A DNA stretch of 64,000 nt, taken from positions 22,320,596 to 22,384,595 of the forward strand of contig CP099844.1 in the NCBI GenBank assembly GCA_030062745.1, given 5' to 3'. This document shows positions 34,513-46,474 of this stretch, piece after piece (the first letter of the stretch is position 1; each line of letters opens with the position of its first letter). Made by a program: the position numbers and the translations under genes. The stretch comes from Capitulum mitella. Lineage: Eukaryota > Arthropoda > Thecostraca > Pollicipedomorpha > Pollicipedidae. The notes under the pieces are model-generated. The model saw nothing but the letters and a program-made list of their open reading frames with translations, had not been told where the DNA came from and did not search any database.

Positions 34513-35043
34513 GTGAGTGCGCGCTCTCCGCGCGGTAGAGTAGGCTGACGGGGTTCGGCGTTCCTGAGGCGCGGGTCAGGCTTGTGTGGGATGCTGTCTC
34601 CATTTGCATCGGTTTTTTGGCACTGAAAAGAGTACTTGATGGAACCCCGTGAAAAATCCCGGAAATGATATACATGTAACGAAATGCAAGTGGAATATTT
34701 TTAATAAAGGCGGATTAATTTTGAATTTGTAAAACTTCTTAGTATTCTTGACCATGCCGAGCGAAACGGTTGGGGTCTGGGCTGAATACATTGGCACGAA
34801 TTTGATGGGACGATTTGGTAGTGTGATGACAGATCTTGCTTCGGCTAACAGTCGCGGTGCTTAGAACTACTGATTTTCCTCGTGTGACTCATGTTGTGCA
34901 CTTGCGAAATGAACCATTGAAGGCAGGTGAAATGTTAAGTTGCGTAACGATCTGGAGTCTACCACACAATAACGGTCTGCCGTGTCCGAGGCTCTTCAGG
35001 CGTGAGAGGCCGCTCGTGACCGTGACCTCCCTGCCCGTTACAG

Positions 35044-35130
35044 AGTCAGTTCCAGTTCGTGTGCCAGGCGGTACTGCGGGTCTACGAGGAGGGCGCGGTG
35101 CGGCCGCTGGCCGAGTACGGCCAGAGCTGA
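35044..35130 (+). CDS. Ptpmeg: Ptpmeg last coding exon
   Basis: The acceptor CTGCCCGTTACAG precedes SQFQFVCQAVLRVYEEGAV, which runs to LAEYGQS and the stop TGA 35128-35130. It completes the final helix of the catalytic domain and matches the SQYRFVCEAILKVYEEG end of PTPN4. The tail after the domain is short, as in the family. Confidence 0.96.
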   Translation, partial: SQFQFVCQAVLRVYEEGAVRPLAEYGQS

Positions 35131-36205
35131 GCCGGTGTCGTGCCCTGACCGCTCGCTAGTCATCGCTGCAAGTACAAGCTGACCCGTCGCCCGGCCGGCG
35201 ACAGTGCCGCCACCTAGGAGCAGCACGTGCTGCCATCTACGGACGGACGGTGAAGTCGGTGCCGCCGCCTCCGTGTCTCGCGGCGGCTGCGAGGGTCGCG
35301 TTTTCGACGGCGCCTCGAGAGGCCCTCAGGGGACTCGATGACAGTGTTCTTTGGCTCCGAGTACCTAGGCGGTACTTGTGAAGAGGATGCGTGTGGCGTG
35401 ATGGACTGATCTGTGAGGCCTTTCAGCCGGGACTGAGCGCTCGTACGTGGTACGCGTGCGTCTGCTTGGGAAGGTCCCTGTATGCGTTTCTTCTCTGGCG
35501 GCAGCTAGCAAGCTGCGAAGTCTAAGCAGGTGATCTCGGATTGAACTCAAGCTTTGCGACGTATCGCTTGCGTCCTTGCCTCGAGCATTGGCGCGTCTCC
35601 ACTGCTCTGGTGTCCGAAATGTGTGTCCGTCGCCTCAAAGCCGGTGCAATAAGTCACCGGTGCGGTCGCAAGCTGAGCGATCTCTTTGGAATGATTGCAC
35701 TGTAAGGCATATGCGTGGCGCCGGGATTCTGGTGAAATTTACTCGGCTGTATTTTTGAAGCTGCTAAACGCAGCTCACAGGAGTGTAAACAAGTGTATTT
35801 ATTAAAGTGTGACCATGGCATGCTATTCGAGACAGTTACGATGGATTTTCGAAGTGGGGAGGCAAGAGTCATTTTAACTGATTTACTGATGCCACAGTGC
35901 AAATGTTACATTATACCAAACATACGACACGAGGCAGTTGCCACTCACCGCCTCCCCATTTCCGTCGTCCGTGATGCGAAAACCGTGATTGGTGTGGTTT
36001 TCTTGTTTGTCAGTGTGAAATACACCATGTGTTTACTTGTATCATTTGTTTGGTCTTTCCGGCCGTTTTATTTTTTTTCGGATCCTTCACGAGACTGTGA
36101 TAATGATATCTGTTCTTTGCGGCCACAAAATACACTGAGTGCCAAAGAATCTCAGCGGATGAATAAAAGATAAATAGCAATAAAATCAAGCTGATGTTGG
36201 AACGT
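35131..36205 (+). other. Ptpmeg: Probable 3' UTR of the Ptpmeg-like gene
   Basis: No splice site or frame of note follows the stop. Two AATAAA signals close together (36162-36167 and 36179-36184) suggest cleavage near 36.2 kb and a UTR of about 1.05 kb. Distance and signal alone support this. Confidence 0.5.
36162..36184 (+). terminator. Two AATAAA polyadenylation signals
   Basis: AATAAA at 36162-36167 and again at 36179-36184, the first canonical pair after the phosphatase stop codon. Confidence 0.55.
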
Positions 36206-36923
36206 AGGCGGTTCGCGTATACCCGGACTACAAACAAAACGAGCATATCGGCCTGCATGAGCACTGCCAGGTGCGGGGTATTTTGCCTTCTTGCACGCGC
36301 TTGAATGTGGTGCTACACGCCCCATTCAAAACTGTCTGTAAATAGATCTAGTCTATCTTTTCACGTCTGATATTGCTTAAAGAAGGAGGAAAAAAGCAGG
36401 TTTAGACGCGCATATATTTTGCAATTTTACGCCATAATTTGTGCCTTGTTACAATCTTTGCATCGCTTTCTCACATGTTGGCTGGATGACATTCACCCGG
36501 TTTGGCTTCGTCTGGCGACCCACCAATCCTCCCCAGCGGTCCTGCACCGCGAATTTACTTTAGGTGCGCGTGATTTACAGCGTCACGTACGTTCACTGCT
36601 CACACTGTACACGGTCACCAGCGTACCGTTTTTGAATGGTCCAGTGCCAGCACCAAACTACCTAGCCAATTCCAGCTGGCGAAATGCATAAGCATAGTAA
36701 ATTTGTCATCTATTACATATCTTTCTCGCAATTCACGTCCTGAGATTCTTGCCATCCGAGAAGCAACGACCGTCTTACGCAGAGGTTTTGTGTAAATGAC
36801 TGGTAGGGCCGAACCAAAGGCAGGACAGCCTAACATCCCGGAAATGTGAGTTCCTCAACGGATTTAGCGCACTTTTTTGAACGGAGGCAACATTTCATTT
36901 CTTATCGATTTTAAAACTTTACA

Positions 36924-36924
36924 G

Positions 36925-36957
<33 letters not shown>

Positions 36958-36960
36958 CAC

Positions 36961-37018
<58 letters not shown>

Positions 37019-37019
37019 G
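36924..37019. repeat. (CA)n-(TA)n compound microsatellite
   Basis: (CA)n at 36924-36944 runs into (TA)n with a few C and G interruptions up to 37019. Confidence 0.95.
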
Positions 37020-37673
37020 CATAGGCGCGGGGGCCATTGAGCCACGGGGCTTCACCCTCCCCCTCCAGCTTTTTTTAGATTTAGCTTTAACTTTGACCTA
37101 TTGGCGTTGACTGGAAAGAATCGAGCCAAAACGCGTCTCCTCCAGCTGACGAGTAGAGTATTCGTTTTTTGTGTCTATCGGACAACCTTAGGAAGACTGC
37201 TTACCCGACTACCTACCCGCAGTCATAGTTATATCTCCTAACTTTCCACAAGGAGCGTGGCTTTTTAAAAGTTACGTCACGTCTGACGAAAGAGGGCGAC
37301 GCACGAAACACATCATTCAAACCAGTGTGACCACGTCTAGGGAAATGTATTTTCTGCGGAAATGGGCTCGGATCTGGAGATCTGGAAATATAGGTCGAAA
37401 ACTGGAGAAATTTCTCGGCTGCAGATGCCTAATGGATTAAATTAATCATTCTTTTTTACAAATCAAAACTGCCTTCAAGCAACAAGTGATGAGAACTTCG
37501 TTTATTTTTGCTTCCTGAGCAAAGCCGTTATTAGGTAGCCAATTATGTATTTTCTTCGATTTCGATTCCAAATCGCATACTATTACTTACCCCTATCGCA
37601 CCAAATGTATCAGCGTTTTCCCTCACACTGTGTGCCAATACGCAACGCTCCTAGTGGCCACATACCTAAGCAA

Positions 37674-37722
37674 TAATATACCAGGCAAATTGCGTTTTTA
37701 ACGCAATTTGCCTGGTATATTA
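37674..37722. repeat. Perfect 23-bp-arm hairpin with 3-base loop
   Basis: Arm 37674-37696 (TAATATACCAGGC...GCGTT) and arm 37700-37722 are exact complements around TTT. The loop is too small for a standard miRNA precursor. It may be a fold-back remnant of a transposon or a cruciform site. Confidence 0.9.
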
Positions 37723-38213
37723 GCTACATATATTAGCTATATTACCTACAGCTTACAAAATTCCAAAATATCCTTTAATTTAATAAAGTTCTATTTAAAG
37801 CGGGTCTTCTTGTAACCGCAGCGTCAGGGTCTGGCCGGCTGGGCTGGCACGCTGGTTCGCTCGTCTAGCCCTGGTTTCGCGGGCGCGGCCACGATATGTC
37901 CCGCCTGTGATGAGCATTGCGCGCCGCCCTGCCGTTCATTTGTGTTGTTTATTGGTTGTACCTGCCGGCATGGTTTTATCCTTTTCTGTATACCACATAT
38001 ACGGATGTGCGGACGGGACCAGTATTATTACAGTGTGTGGGTATGGAAACCAGCGAAACACGATATCTAGGGAAATGACACGCCAAAAAGGAACTTGTCA
38101 TCGAAATCTTGGGAAATGTGGCCGGCCCCGCGCCGTCACACTGACTAAAACAGCCCAATCACAAGTCGGACGAAGCTGACATGGGCGCAGCAGCACACGG
38201 GCACACGGTACAT

Positions 38214-38218
<5 letters not shown>

Positions 38219-38310
<92 letters not shown>
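38219..38310. repeat. (TC)n-(TA)n compound microsatellite
   Basis: About 34 TC units (38219-38287) pass directly into about 12 TA units (to 38310). Confidence 0.97.
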
Positions 38311-38485
38311 CTAGCTGGCTGCACGGAACATTGCAGTCCTATCCACGTGTTCACGTGTTTCCAAGCGGAATAATTGTGCCCGAGGAATAAAGTCAGATAA
38401 TATTGGAGTGCCTTATGGTGCTGAGTGACTCCTCTACACGGCCGCCTGTGACCGGCTGGCCCTTTCGATCTCCGGCCAAAAGCAG

Positions 38486-38560
38486 GTGCCTTCTCTAAGA
38501 CTCGAACCAAGCACACATGCCTTACACTGGATCATGTTGCCCGGCTCCGGCATCTAACAT
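38486..38560 (-). repeat. Possible tRNA-like/SINE fragment
   Basis: On the - strand GGTTCGAGTCTTAG matches the Pol III B-box (GGTTCGANTCC) with one change, and a plausible stem-rich stretch precedes it. No convincing A-box or complete cloverleaf is visible. Confidence 0.25.
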
Positions 38561-39045
38561 CAGTCTATGGACCATTCCACGTCAAATCGCACGAGAACTG
38601 ACCCCGACCCCGGCTAACGGTAAGTTTCTGACCGACCAAATCGTAAACAATCCTTCATGTAATTGCCACCAATGTAGAGAATGTATCATGCTGTTTCTAA
38701 CCATACTTTCCACTACTTGATTTTCTAAAAAATAACAACAAAATCGTAACGATAATGTACCAGTCAATAATACCGTGCTGCAGTCAACTGGCGGAGAACA
38801 TTATTCCGCGGCGGAAAATGTAGTGCCGCCAAGGTTAAGGTTATTGACATCAAGGAATTGTAGACCCTGCATGCATCTTCTAGCGATTAATGACGTCAGA
38901 TATATGAAAATTCTATTCTGTTGCCACAAACGGAACTTGGAGGAACTGCTGAATTATTACGTCGTTATATTATTGTATTAGATAATTGTTGGGATATCTG
39001 ATATCAGTATTATTACATCATGACATTTAATACTCCATAGATTAC

Positions 39046-39135
39046 ATTAGGTTGCTAGGTTGGGTTGTGATGGACTAGGTTAGATAAGGTTAGGTTAGGT
39101 TAGGTTAGGTTAGGTTACTATGTTAGGTTGGGGTA
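39046..39135 (+). repeat. TTAGG (arthropod telomere-type) interstitial repeat
   Basis: Seven near-perfect GGTTA units at 39087-39117 with degenerate copies on both sides (AGGTTGCTAGGTTGGG, TGTTAGGTTGGGG). The motif equals the canonical arthropod telomere repeat, but the tract is short and internal. Confidence 0.85.
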
Positions 39136-39292
39136 AATGTTTATTTATTGTTTTATTTGACTTCCTAATATTTTCCAGTTTTGTCCCGCGACTTCTTTTT
39201 CAGATATTTTATTTCACTGCCACTTATTTTTATTTTGCATTTTTCAAATTGCAACTTCACTTTTCCATCTTTGTAATGTTTTTACTTTTTAT

Positions 39293-39375
39293 TGTTGTTG
39301 TTTGTTATTATTGTTACTACTATTTTATTATTATTACTATTGTTATTATTATTATCATTATCATTATTATTATAC
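39293..39375. repeat. (ATT)n-like microsatellite
   Basis: Imperfect TTA/TTG/TCA trinucleotides in a T-rich region from about 39130 onward. The hydrophobic frame over it is a product of base composition. Confidence 0.85.
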
Positions 39376-40224
39376 AACGGCTAACTTTTTCATTTTAAAG
39401 ATAATTTATGTCGTATAAGTTATTTCCCCAAACGTTTTTTATTACTCTTGATTGGACCTTGAGTCCAACCGACGACCAATCAGCGTCGAGATCCCACGTA
39501 AACAAACTATTTAACGCAGAAACGTCAAAAATCCCTACGCGAGCGTCTGCCGGTTAGCATACCAGTGACGACGCAATCTGTTTTGGGGAAATAATGTGTG
39601 TTTCAGGTTTTTCCGGCTGAAATCGTAAGTAGTACTTATCAATATTGCATTTGCAGTGCCATACAACCACTACTACGATTATTTTCCCTCGAAGTAAGCG
39701 GTCGGTCAAAATCTCACTGTTGACCACGACCCCTTTGATTTTGATGAAATTTGGTAAGTTCATAGTGCTCATCGAAAAATTATCTGTCATAAATTTTTAG
39801 CCCTGGATGAACTCTGCGGCCAAAGCTGCAGATCATGGAAGGTCACCGATTTTTTCAGACATTGCATGATTCAAATGCCTACAACTTAGTGTCAGATTGC
39901 CACAAAAAGGTGCGATTAGCGCCAATCGAAAGATAAATGTCTCAACTTTCATACATAACCTCATGTTTTTTTTGGTGAATTCAGGATGACCTTTGACCTG
40001 GCTAAGTTGCATGGAAGATATTTTTGTTTTAACCATGTTTGCCCACCGTGATCTTTGTGAGAATGTGGCACAACATACTTCCAAGTATCTATAATAAGCG
40101 CGGCAAAAAAAAACACTTCTGGGCAAATTCAAACCTTTTTAGATTCTTCAATTCAATGTTCTTGGGGGGGGGGAGGCGGAGCTCATTGTGAAGTGAAATC
40201 ATGCGAAAACCGCCCGATGGAAAG

Positions 40225-40386
40225 ACGATGTCCAACGATTTTCAATCGTTCGCCATTTGCCGTTCACCAAATGGCGAACGGCAAAATGACGACATGTAAA
40301 AAAGGCAACATAAGGAAATAGCGAAAAGCTAAGTGGCATATGGCAAAATGGCGACAGGCTATATGGCGAATAGCAAAATGACGACA
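40225..40386. repeat. Degenerate GGCAAAATGGCGACATG repeat, block 1
   Basis: Many imperfect copies of a 16-20 base unit around GGCAAAATGGCGA abut the left end of the TTAA element at 40391. CGTTCGCCATTTG and CAAATGGCGAACG within it form a 13-bp-arm hairpin. The complementary unit (GCCATTTTGGCATGTCGCC) recurs at 46225-46350 and 46790-47110. Confidence 0.7.
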
Positions 40387-40390
40387 TTAA

Positions 40391-41602
40391 TCCGCCCCCG
40401 ACTGGAAGGGGGCAGTTGACCGCCCCCCCCCCGAGGTTTTTCTGGGATTGCAAGAAAACGAACAAACACAGAGCCACGAAACTTTGTGTACCTTTTTTTA
40501 TCACTTTTACACCTTGTGTCAAAGTTTTGAGCTCAGGTCAGGTCATGTGCCTGACCTAGGTCAGGTAAAACGGACCTATGTCCAAAAAAGTTTGGCGCCC
40601 TGCAACTTTTTCGCAAAACAAGATATCGCAATAATACTTTCAGGCGTCAGTGATCTCGATAGATGCAACAGATCTTCCATCTCAGGTTTTTTGGAACTTT
40701 CCGGGTCATTGACTTAAGGTCAAGCCTATTTTTAAGACATGTCGTCGTTTCTTCGGAAACTGGGGATTTTTCATAACATTTTTAGTGTGGAGTGAAGCAG
40801 ACATCTAGTTACCTATCAATGGACAAAGTATCACTGACTTCCAGCCTTTGACCTGAGGTCAGGTCACGAATTAGTGTTGTGAGCCAAAATGTATCATCGT
40901 CAAAATCAGCGGTAAATTACTCAAAATGGGTAGAAAATGGCACAACTGGCCTGCACAGACGCAAGTAATATCAAGAACCTCAAAAAGTTTTAGAAAACTG
41001 CATATCTTGGAAATAAACAGGCCCTCGCGATAAAACTCCGCCAGTTGTGTACATTGGTAACTAATGCATTTTTCCGAATTTAAACATGTTCAACCATCAT
41101 AAGAACTACTAAGATCAATAACATTTACATGGATAGGCTTATGTCGCGAAAATGTAGGAACGATAAAATTAGTTTCCGTTAATTTCTTACTGCGTACGGC
41201 TGCGGCGCCCGCCGACAGCCGGCGCGAAAATTGCCGTGCATTTAACTCAACGTTTCGGCGTATATATTGAACAGATCTGAGAAATTAGATGCGTATCGGC
41301 ATTTGCGGACCTTTATTTTGTGCGCTGGTGCCTTTACCTATGCATTCTTAGTCACAGCCCTTGAGATTAAGGCCGTTTCTCGGTCTCATGCAGTCGGCTA
41401 TGATAAAACATATATAGGACGTAAATTGCTCACATATTACCTAAAGCTAAAAATAAGACCAGTTTCGAGCTCTACTCGTCACAAACTTTCCAACGGTGTG
41501 CTTATTTTTATCGTGCGTCCAACCATTCGTGAGTTAGAGGGGGCGGCCAACCCCCCCCCCAGGGTCGGGCGTGATCGTCGCCGACCGACGGTCGTGCGCG
41601 GG
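40391..41602 (+). mobile_element. TTAA-flanked non-autonomous element, family 2, copy A
   Basis: The left end follows TTAA (40387-40390) with TCCGCCCCCGACTGG, then a G-run/CAGTTGACCG/C-run hairpin. The right end has GTTAGAGGGGGCGGCC, a C-run, GACGGTCGTGCGCGGG and TTTA (one change from TTAA). It is collinear with 59652-60871 over its 1.2 kb. It has no coding frame and carries many AGGTCA/TGACCT motifs. TTAA duplications point to piggyBac-type mobilisation; that superfamily call is inferred. Confidence 0.8.
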
Positions 41603-42050
41603 TTTACACTCACCCGGGTGACCTGTCAAATATAATGCACTCGGATTGGAGGGGTCAGTCTGACCCCCTAGTCTCGAGAACTAACGGGTTAGATCCACCA
41701 ATTTGCAAGCGTAGATGCAACGGTAAAGGAACCCTGTTGCGCAGAAGTTCCATATTTATAGGGAATGGCCTTCAAGGTCAAATGAGATCAAAAGGACTAA
41801 ATTTGATGCGGCTCGTCAGGCTTTTGTTTGTACCGCGAAAACCGCTCGTCACAGCGCCAAAATATATGAGCCTTTTTTGTAAGCCATGCAGAATTGCGAT
41901 TGATGGTATATATGGTATATAGTTTGAAACCTTTAGGTCAGTATTTATACTTAGAATAACGCTTCATCACGACTTAAACCATATGGCTGTAGTTTCACGA
42001 AGTGTCACATGTCTTGTTTTGCGGTATCTCGGGGTAAATTCTGGCGTTGA
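41603..42050. other. Spacer between TTAA elements
   Basis: AT-rich DNA. TCAGTCTGACCCCCTAGTCTCGAG-like text near 41655 again resembles element ends, so it may hold another eroded fragment. No gene seen. Confidence 0.4.
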
Positions 42051-43200
42051 TTTCGAATTTGGCACCCAAAAATACCTCACGGTTCAAATTTCTGCCGTCA
42101 AAGCCACCCAAGTTCATATGACATGAACCTACGTCACTGACCTAAAACGACTTTGAAGAAATGGAAATCACAAAAATGAGCTCTACAGAGCCAACTACCG
42201 TCATCCAGTACAACTTTACCATTGCAGTATTTAGGAAGTAAGTAAAAACTTCATTATGTCCTCCAACTTCATCAGAATAGTACGCGGGCACGAAATGCTA
42301 GATCGAAGGCAAAACCCAGCTGGTCCATTTCTTTCTGATACCTGTTTGTACCACCTTATACCACTTTTGGACGATAAATTGGAAATCAGCGTAAAAAAAC
42401 ATCCCATAAGACAAATTGTTGCAGAGACGGGTCTACCAAGGTCATTAAAGTTCATCTCAGGTCGGTGGCCTGAGATGACCCAGAAGGGATCAAAGCTATC
42501 GGAACGTGCCTTAAAATGCCTCCTGACACTGTTTCGTATCATTTTAGCATTGAATTAGGTAATGAAGAACATTTAGGCGGCGTTTCATTGCTTGGCCTCT
42601 ACAGAAAACGGGTATGCGCAAATACATTTTTGGTCATCTCTCCGTGACCTGACTTGATATCAACCTCAAACTTAGTTCGCCGGTAAAAAATGAAGTGACC
42701 TCTTACCCATGATGCAATGATCCGGCTGAGATAATACGAAAAAGTCCTATGTTTGGAAATAATTTTCGACCTTTGACCTCGATCTGGCCTCGTGACCTGA
42801 CCTCAGACAAACTGAGCTATTTTTGCATTTTTTAACAGTTGTTTGTCTGTGAACCCTTAAAAAGTTGGAAAGTCTGTCCTTAAAACTGTATTCGTGGCAA
42901 CATTTTGAAGTTTTACCCTAAAAATAATCATTCCTAAAAACCATTACCTCACTTTGACCCGCTGATATTTGGTCGTCCTGAAATACCTTGATATTTTTAT
43001 AACACTAAAAGATCTGCTATTTAACGGTTTTTGGCCCCGGCTTTAACTCACGAACGGTTGGTCACACGATAACAAACTGGTCCCAATTTTAGTTTTAGGT
43101 AATGTGTAAGCAATTTACTCCTATATATGTTTTATCATAACCGACTTAATGAGACCGAGAAACGGCCTGAATCTCAAGGGCCGTGACAAATAACATAAGA
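42050..43200 (-). mobile_element. Eroded relatives of both TTAA families
   Basis: 43030-43200 is the diverged reverse complement of the right part of family 2: the rule TCTCGGTCTCAT...CATATATAGG...GTTTCGAGC can be followed backwards. 42640-42960 follows family 1 in order: CGTGACCTGACTTGATATCA, then GACCTTTGACCTCGA, then TTTACCCTAAAA. A TCATCTCAGG...CCTGAGATGA hairpin lies at about 42455. Ends are not defined, so this is an older composite. Confidence 0.55.
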
Positions 43201-43264
43201 TTAATAGATAAATGGAAACGGTCTCCCGTAACAAGTCAGCCCCTCTAGTCAGTTGCAAGCTGTC

Positions 43265-43362
43265 CAGGTATAATAATTGCCTTCCCCGGACCCGAACCTG
43301 GTGTTTGCGTACCCAAGTGTTTGATCTTATCCTCAAGCCATGGGGTTATCAGTTAAAAATTG
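43265..43362 (-). repeat. tRNA-derived SINE-like fragment
   Basis: On the - strand TGGCTTGAGGATAAGA resembles an A-box, and GGTTCGGGTCCGGGG, about 45 bases on, resembles a B-box with one mismatch. The tRNA-like order continues to GGAAGGCA. There is no full acceptor stem, so a SINE head or tRNA pseudogene is more likely than a working tRNA. Confidence 0.45.
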
Positions 43363-43439
43363 CTGCCGACGTCCTCCACCGGTCATCTCAGGATCTAACA
43401 ATGCGACCAGAAACTAAACTGAACGGCGATCGATAAGCC

Positions 43440-44929
43440 TCGTCATTATCTCTGCCTCCCCCCAAAAAGAAGCATAATGGATGTTGAGCTGTTTTTTGAT
43501 GTGCGTTCTACAGTTTAGGATGACGGTGGCAGATCCAGGTGAGCAAAAAGGGGAGCAAACTTAAGGAATATGTATTTTGTCAACACCCATTTTGTGACCC
43601 CTGAAATGTCTTTTGTATTTTCCTGTAGTATCAAGAATTCGTTTTAGCTCCCGCTAGACGCTTTTGATCTATAGTGAACATACGCTGTGCGTGCCTCATC
43701 CCAAAATGATCCATGACTACGCTGTTGATGTGAATATAATGTATACCAGCATGTCAAAATAATTTTTCAGCCTCATTTTTCAGAACATTCGCATGCAGTC
43801 ATACCACATTTCCTGCGATTTCAGCCGTTCCTATCATAATTAATCACCGCGCTGTTTCTGTGCTACTTCTGGCAGTCCTGGCGCTGCCGTTGTCATTTTT
43901 GTTTGTTTATTCGGAACATTCAAAACGGTAGATTAGACCCAAACAAGTCGTAAGCCCAAACGCCCTGACATACAACAAAATGGTCCGGCACGTTCAAGAT
44001 ATATTAAGAACAAAGGTACCAAAATAGGGTAAACGGATGTATTCACGCACGGCTTCTAAATGCGTCCACTCTTCACAAAACAGCCTGCGGATGGTAGGGA
44101 AATGAACTACCCACCAAACCTAAATCAGTAACGATTAGCGGCTTCCTTCTTGGATGCGTTTGGGGCACGAGACGGAACCTGAAGCCATTAGCACCTCAGT
44201 ACGGTTTCGTTTAGTCGAGCCGTCTAATTTTGTGTGCCCAAAAACGCTTGATATAAGATCCAATGTTTTATTCAACTTAGGTTTGCCTATCATTCTCCGC
44301 TCCTAGTAAAACAGGCCAGGCATTATCCTGGGCATAAAGGACGGTGGTTATCGCTGTTACGTGTCTGGGACAACTGACGCAACTCACGTCATGAAAGATC
44401 ATTGAAATGTTTCGGGTGCCTGTTTAAAAGTGTGTGTTTCTAATTAAACACGTTTTGAAACTATTTTGGAGCCGAATAATTTGTGTTTATTCTTACGCAC
44501 AGTATTGTTCCCATGGGAACAATAGTATTCAGGCCATTGTACCCTAATCCATCAATCACAGAACATAACATGAACACATATTACAGACCGACCGTTCTTT
44601 CGTCTGTCCACCTGCTCGTCTGTCGGACAGTTTGAACCTCCACGTTCATCCATCCTTTTGCCTTTTCGTCCGACCATCTGTCTGTCCGTCAGAAAAACAG
44701 ATGGACGACGAATGGATCATCCACTGAAACGTCCGTCTTTCCGTTTGGACCGTCAGAATGAGGACCAAACATATTTTGAATCGGGGTGTCCGAATGCCAT
44801 TTCATCCGGCCCGGACTGCCGATACTGCTTCAGTACATCTTTCCGCCTTGTCAGTACCCACTAACAGCCCTTTCAGGCTTTCCGCAATGACGACTGTCAG
44901 TCAGTGAGTTGCGCCATTGGATAATGGGT
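43440..44929. other. Unannotated AT-rich spacer
   Basis: No exon or complete element is recognisable. A perfect 22-bp palindrome (TATTGTTCCCA and its complement) sits at 44503-44524, and CTGTCCGTC/CGTCTGTC-type short repeats lie at 44590-44760. Confidence 0.4.
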
Positions 44930-44933
44930 TTAA

Positions 44934-46143
44934 CCCTATTCCCGGAGGGCTAGACGGTATGGTCGTTTCCCGGCAGGGGGCGGATTCGGCCACCCCAAGA
45001 TCTCGAGAACTACTCGTCCGATTTCACCGCAACAAACGGCAATCGATGTGCCGTGACGTGAACTACATTTTTATAAAAAGAAATTTTAAAATTTTGAAAT
45101 TTGTGGATACAGGGAAGGCAAAAATGTCAAAATGGGGGGTACTTTTGGACTTCTTATAACTCCATTGTTTATCGACCGGTTTTGATGAAACTGGCATGAA
45201 TCGAGAGATTATGTATAGGGCTTTTACCATGGGTCCGCAAATATGAAATTTTGAGAAAATTCTTGGGCGTTCACAGGGTTTTAAAAATAGGAGGATTAGT
45301 TTTCTAACGACTGAATGAACAAAAGACGCTAGACACCTTTTTTTGGCTTCTGCTAGTCATGTTATACTAAAGAAGTACAAATCGCATTCCAATGTTTGTA
45401 TAATGTTAGCATAGGCGGTGCCAGGGACATGAAAAAGGGGGAACTGTCATGGTCGCCCGTTTCTCAGATCAACTTGTGACCTTTGACCTTAAATGACCTC
45501 CAGTGACCTTGGGGTCGCTTGGAATGATCTCGTGTGCATTTAATATTATCTGTAAACGTTTTCAATCATTTGAATTCACTCTATTTCAAAAATTTCGTTT
45601 TATGGCTATTGCGATATAGGGTACGCGCACTAGACATTTTAGGTCATAGCTCCGTGACCCGACCTGATATCAAGCTGAAACTTGGTACACAAGTAGAAGG
45701 CACCCTTCTACGTCATATATATTCCGGGTTTGGCATTTGAAAAAAACGGCGCCGAAATTATTGCAAAAAAAAACAAATTTTGACTTTTGACCTTGACCTG
45801 ACCTTGTAAAATGACCTCAGATAAACAAAATTACATCTGCACATTGCCCAACTATTTAGGTATACATCCATATAACGTTTTAAGTTCCATCTCAAAAACT
45901 TTGTTTTTGGCAGACATTTTCCTTTTACCCTCAACATGGCCAAAAATGGCCTGAGGTGCCTCCGAAAAACGTTGCCTGGCTCCGTCCCTGAGCAAAATAG
46001 AATTTTGAAATTTTGTCACGGCACGTAGAAAGAATAGCTGGGAAAAGTGACAAAGTTTTGTGAAGCTGCGTTAAAAAGCCTGGAATTGGCAAGCAAAAAA
46101 CCCGAGGGGGGGGCGGATTCAGCCCCCCCTGCCGGGAATAGGG
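44934..46143 (+). mobile_element. TTAA-flanked non-autonomous element, family 1, copy 1
   Basis: TTAA (44930-44933) then CCCTATTCCCGG at the left; CCGGGAATAGGG then TTAA (46144-46147) at the right. The 12-bp termini are perfect inverted repeats. CCCTA-type ends inside a TTAA duplication are characteristic of piggyBac. Length 1210 bp, no coding frame. Subterminal G-runs and C-runs (GGGGGGGCGGATTC and its complement) could form a hairpin or G-quadruplex. It contains GTGACCTTTGACCTT at 45476, a DR1 nuclear-receptor motif. Confidence 0.88.
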
Positions 46144-46224
46144 TTAAGGCACAGGTAATGAGGTCTGCTTGACATTAATCTGAGACCAAAGCCACTCACG
46201 CCAACTACTCGGTCATAATTTATT

Positions 46225-46350
46225 TTAAACAATGTCTTCGCTTTGTTATTCGCGTTTGTCCGTTCGCCGTTTTGAGACGTTCCCATTTTCATGTCACCAT
46301 TTCGCCGTTTTGCCATTTGACAATTTGACGTCTTATGCGCCATCTTGGCA
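46225..46350. repeat. Degenerate CGCCATTTTG repeat, block 2
   Basis: Imperfect units such as TCGCCGTTTTG, CACCATTTCGCC and GCCATTTGACAATTTG, the same family as 40225-40386 in the opposite orientation. Confidence 0.6.
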
Positions 46351-46474
46351 TGCCACTTTTATTAACACGCAACCGGGTGGAGGTCAATTTGACCCCCCCC
46401 CGACGTCTTTCTGGAATAGGTCCCTGACGGTCTAGCGCAGCCACACAAAATTTGGTACAGCTATGCAAATTTAA

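Larger units (their letters stand above)
5604..36185 (+). other. Ptpmeg: Gene span: PTPN3/PTPN4-type (Ptpmeg) protein tyrosine phosphatase
   Basis: Proposed exons are 5604-5707, 8663-8999, 24616-24801, 29485-29599, 30229-30357, 31314-31439, 32822-32938, 33693-33920, 34228-34512 and 35044-35130. Intron phases run 2,0,0,1,1,1,1,0,0. With one surplus base in exon 33693-33920 discounted, the exons sum to 571 codons including the stop. The order is linker, PDZ, linker, PTP catalytic domain. Known members also carry an N-terminal FERM domain, act at the membrane-cytoskeleton interface and dephosphorylate tyrosines on signalling proteins, with the PDZ domain choosing partners. No FERM sequence is visible here. 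The last eight exons are firm; the first two are assigned by splice phase and exon-like composition. Confidence 0.85.

Noticed and set aside
39087..39117. TTAGG tract as a real telomere
   Set aside because: Only about seven units, flanked by unique DNA on both sides.
39120..39398. Membrane-protein-like Phe/Ile/Tyr-rich frame
   Set aside because: Composition of a T-rich region ending in an ATT microsatellite.
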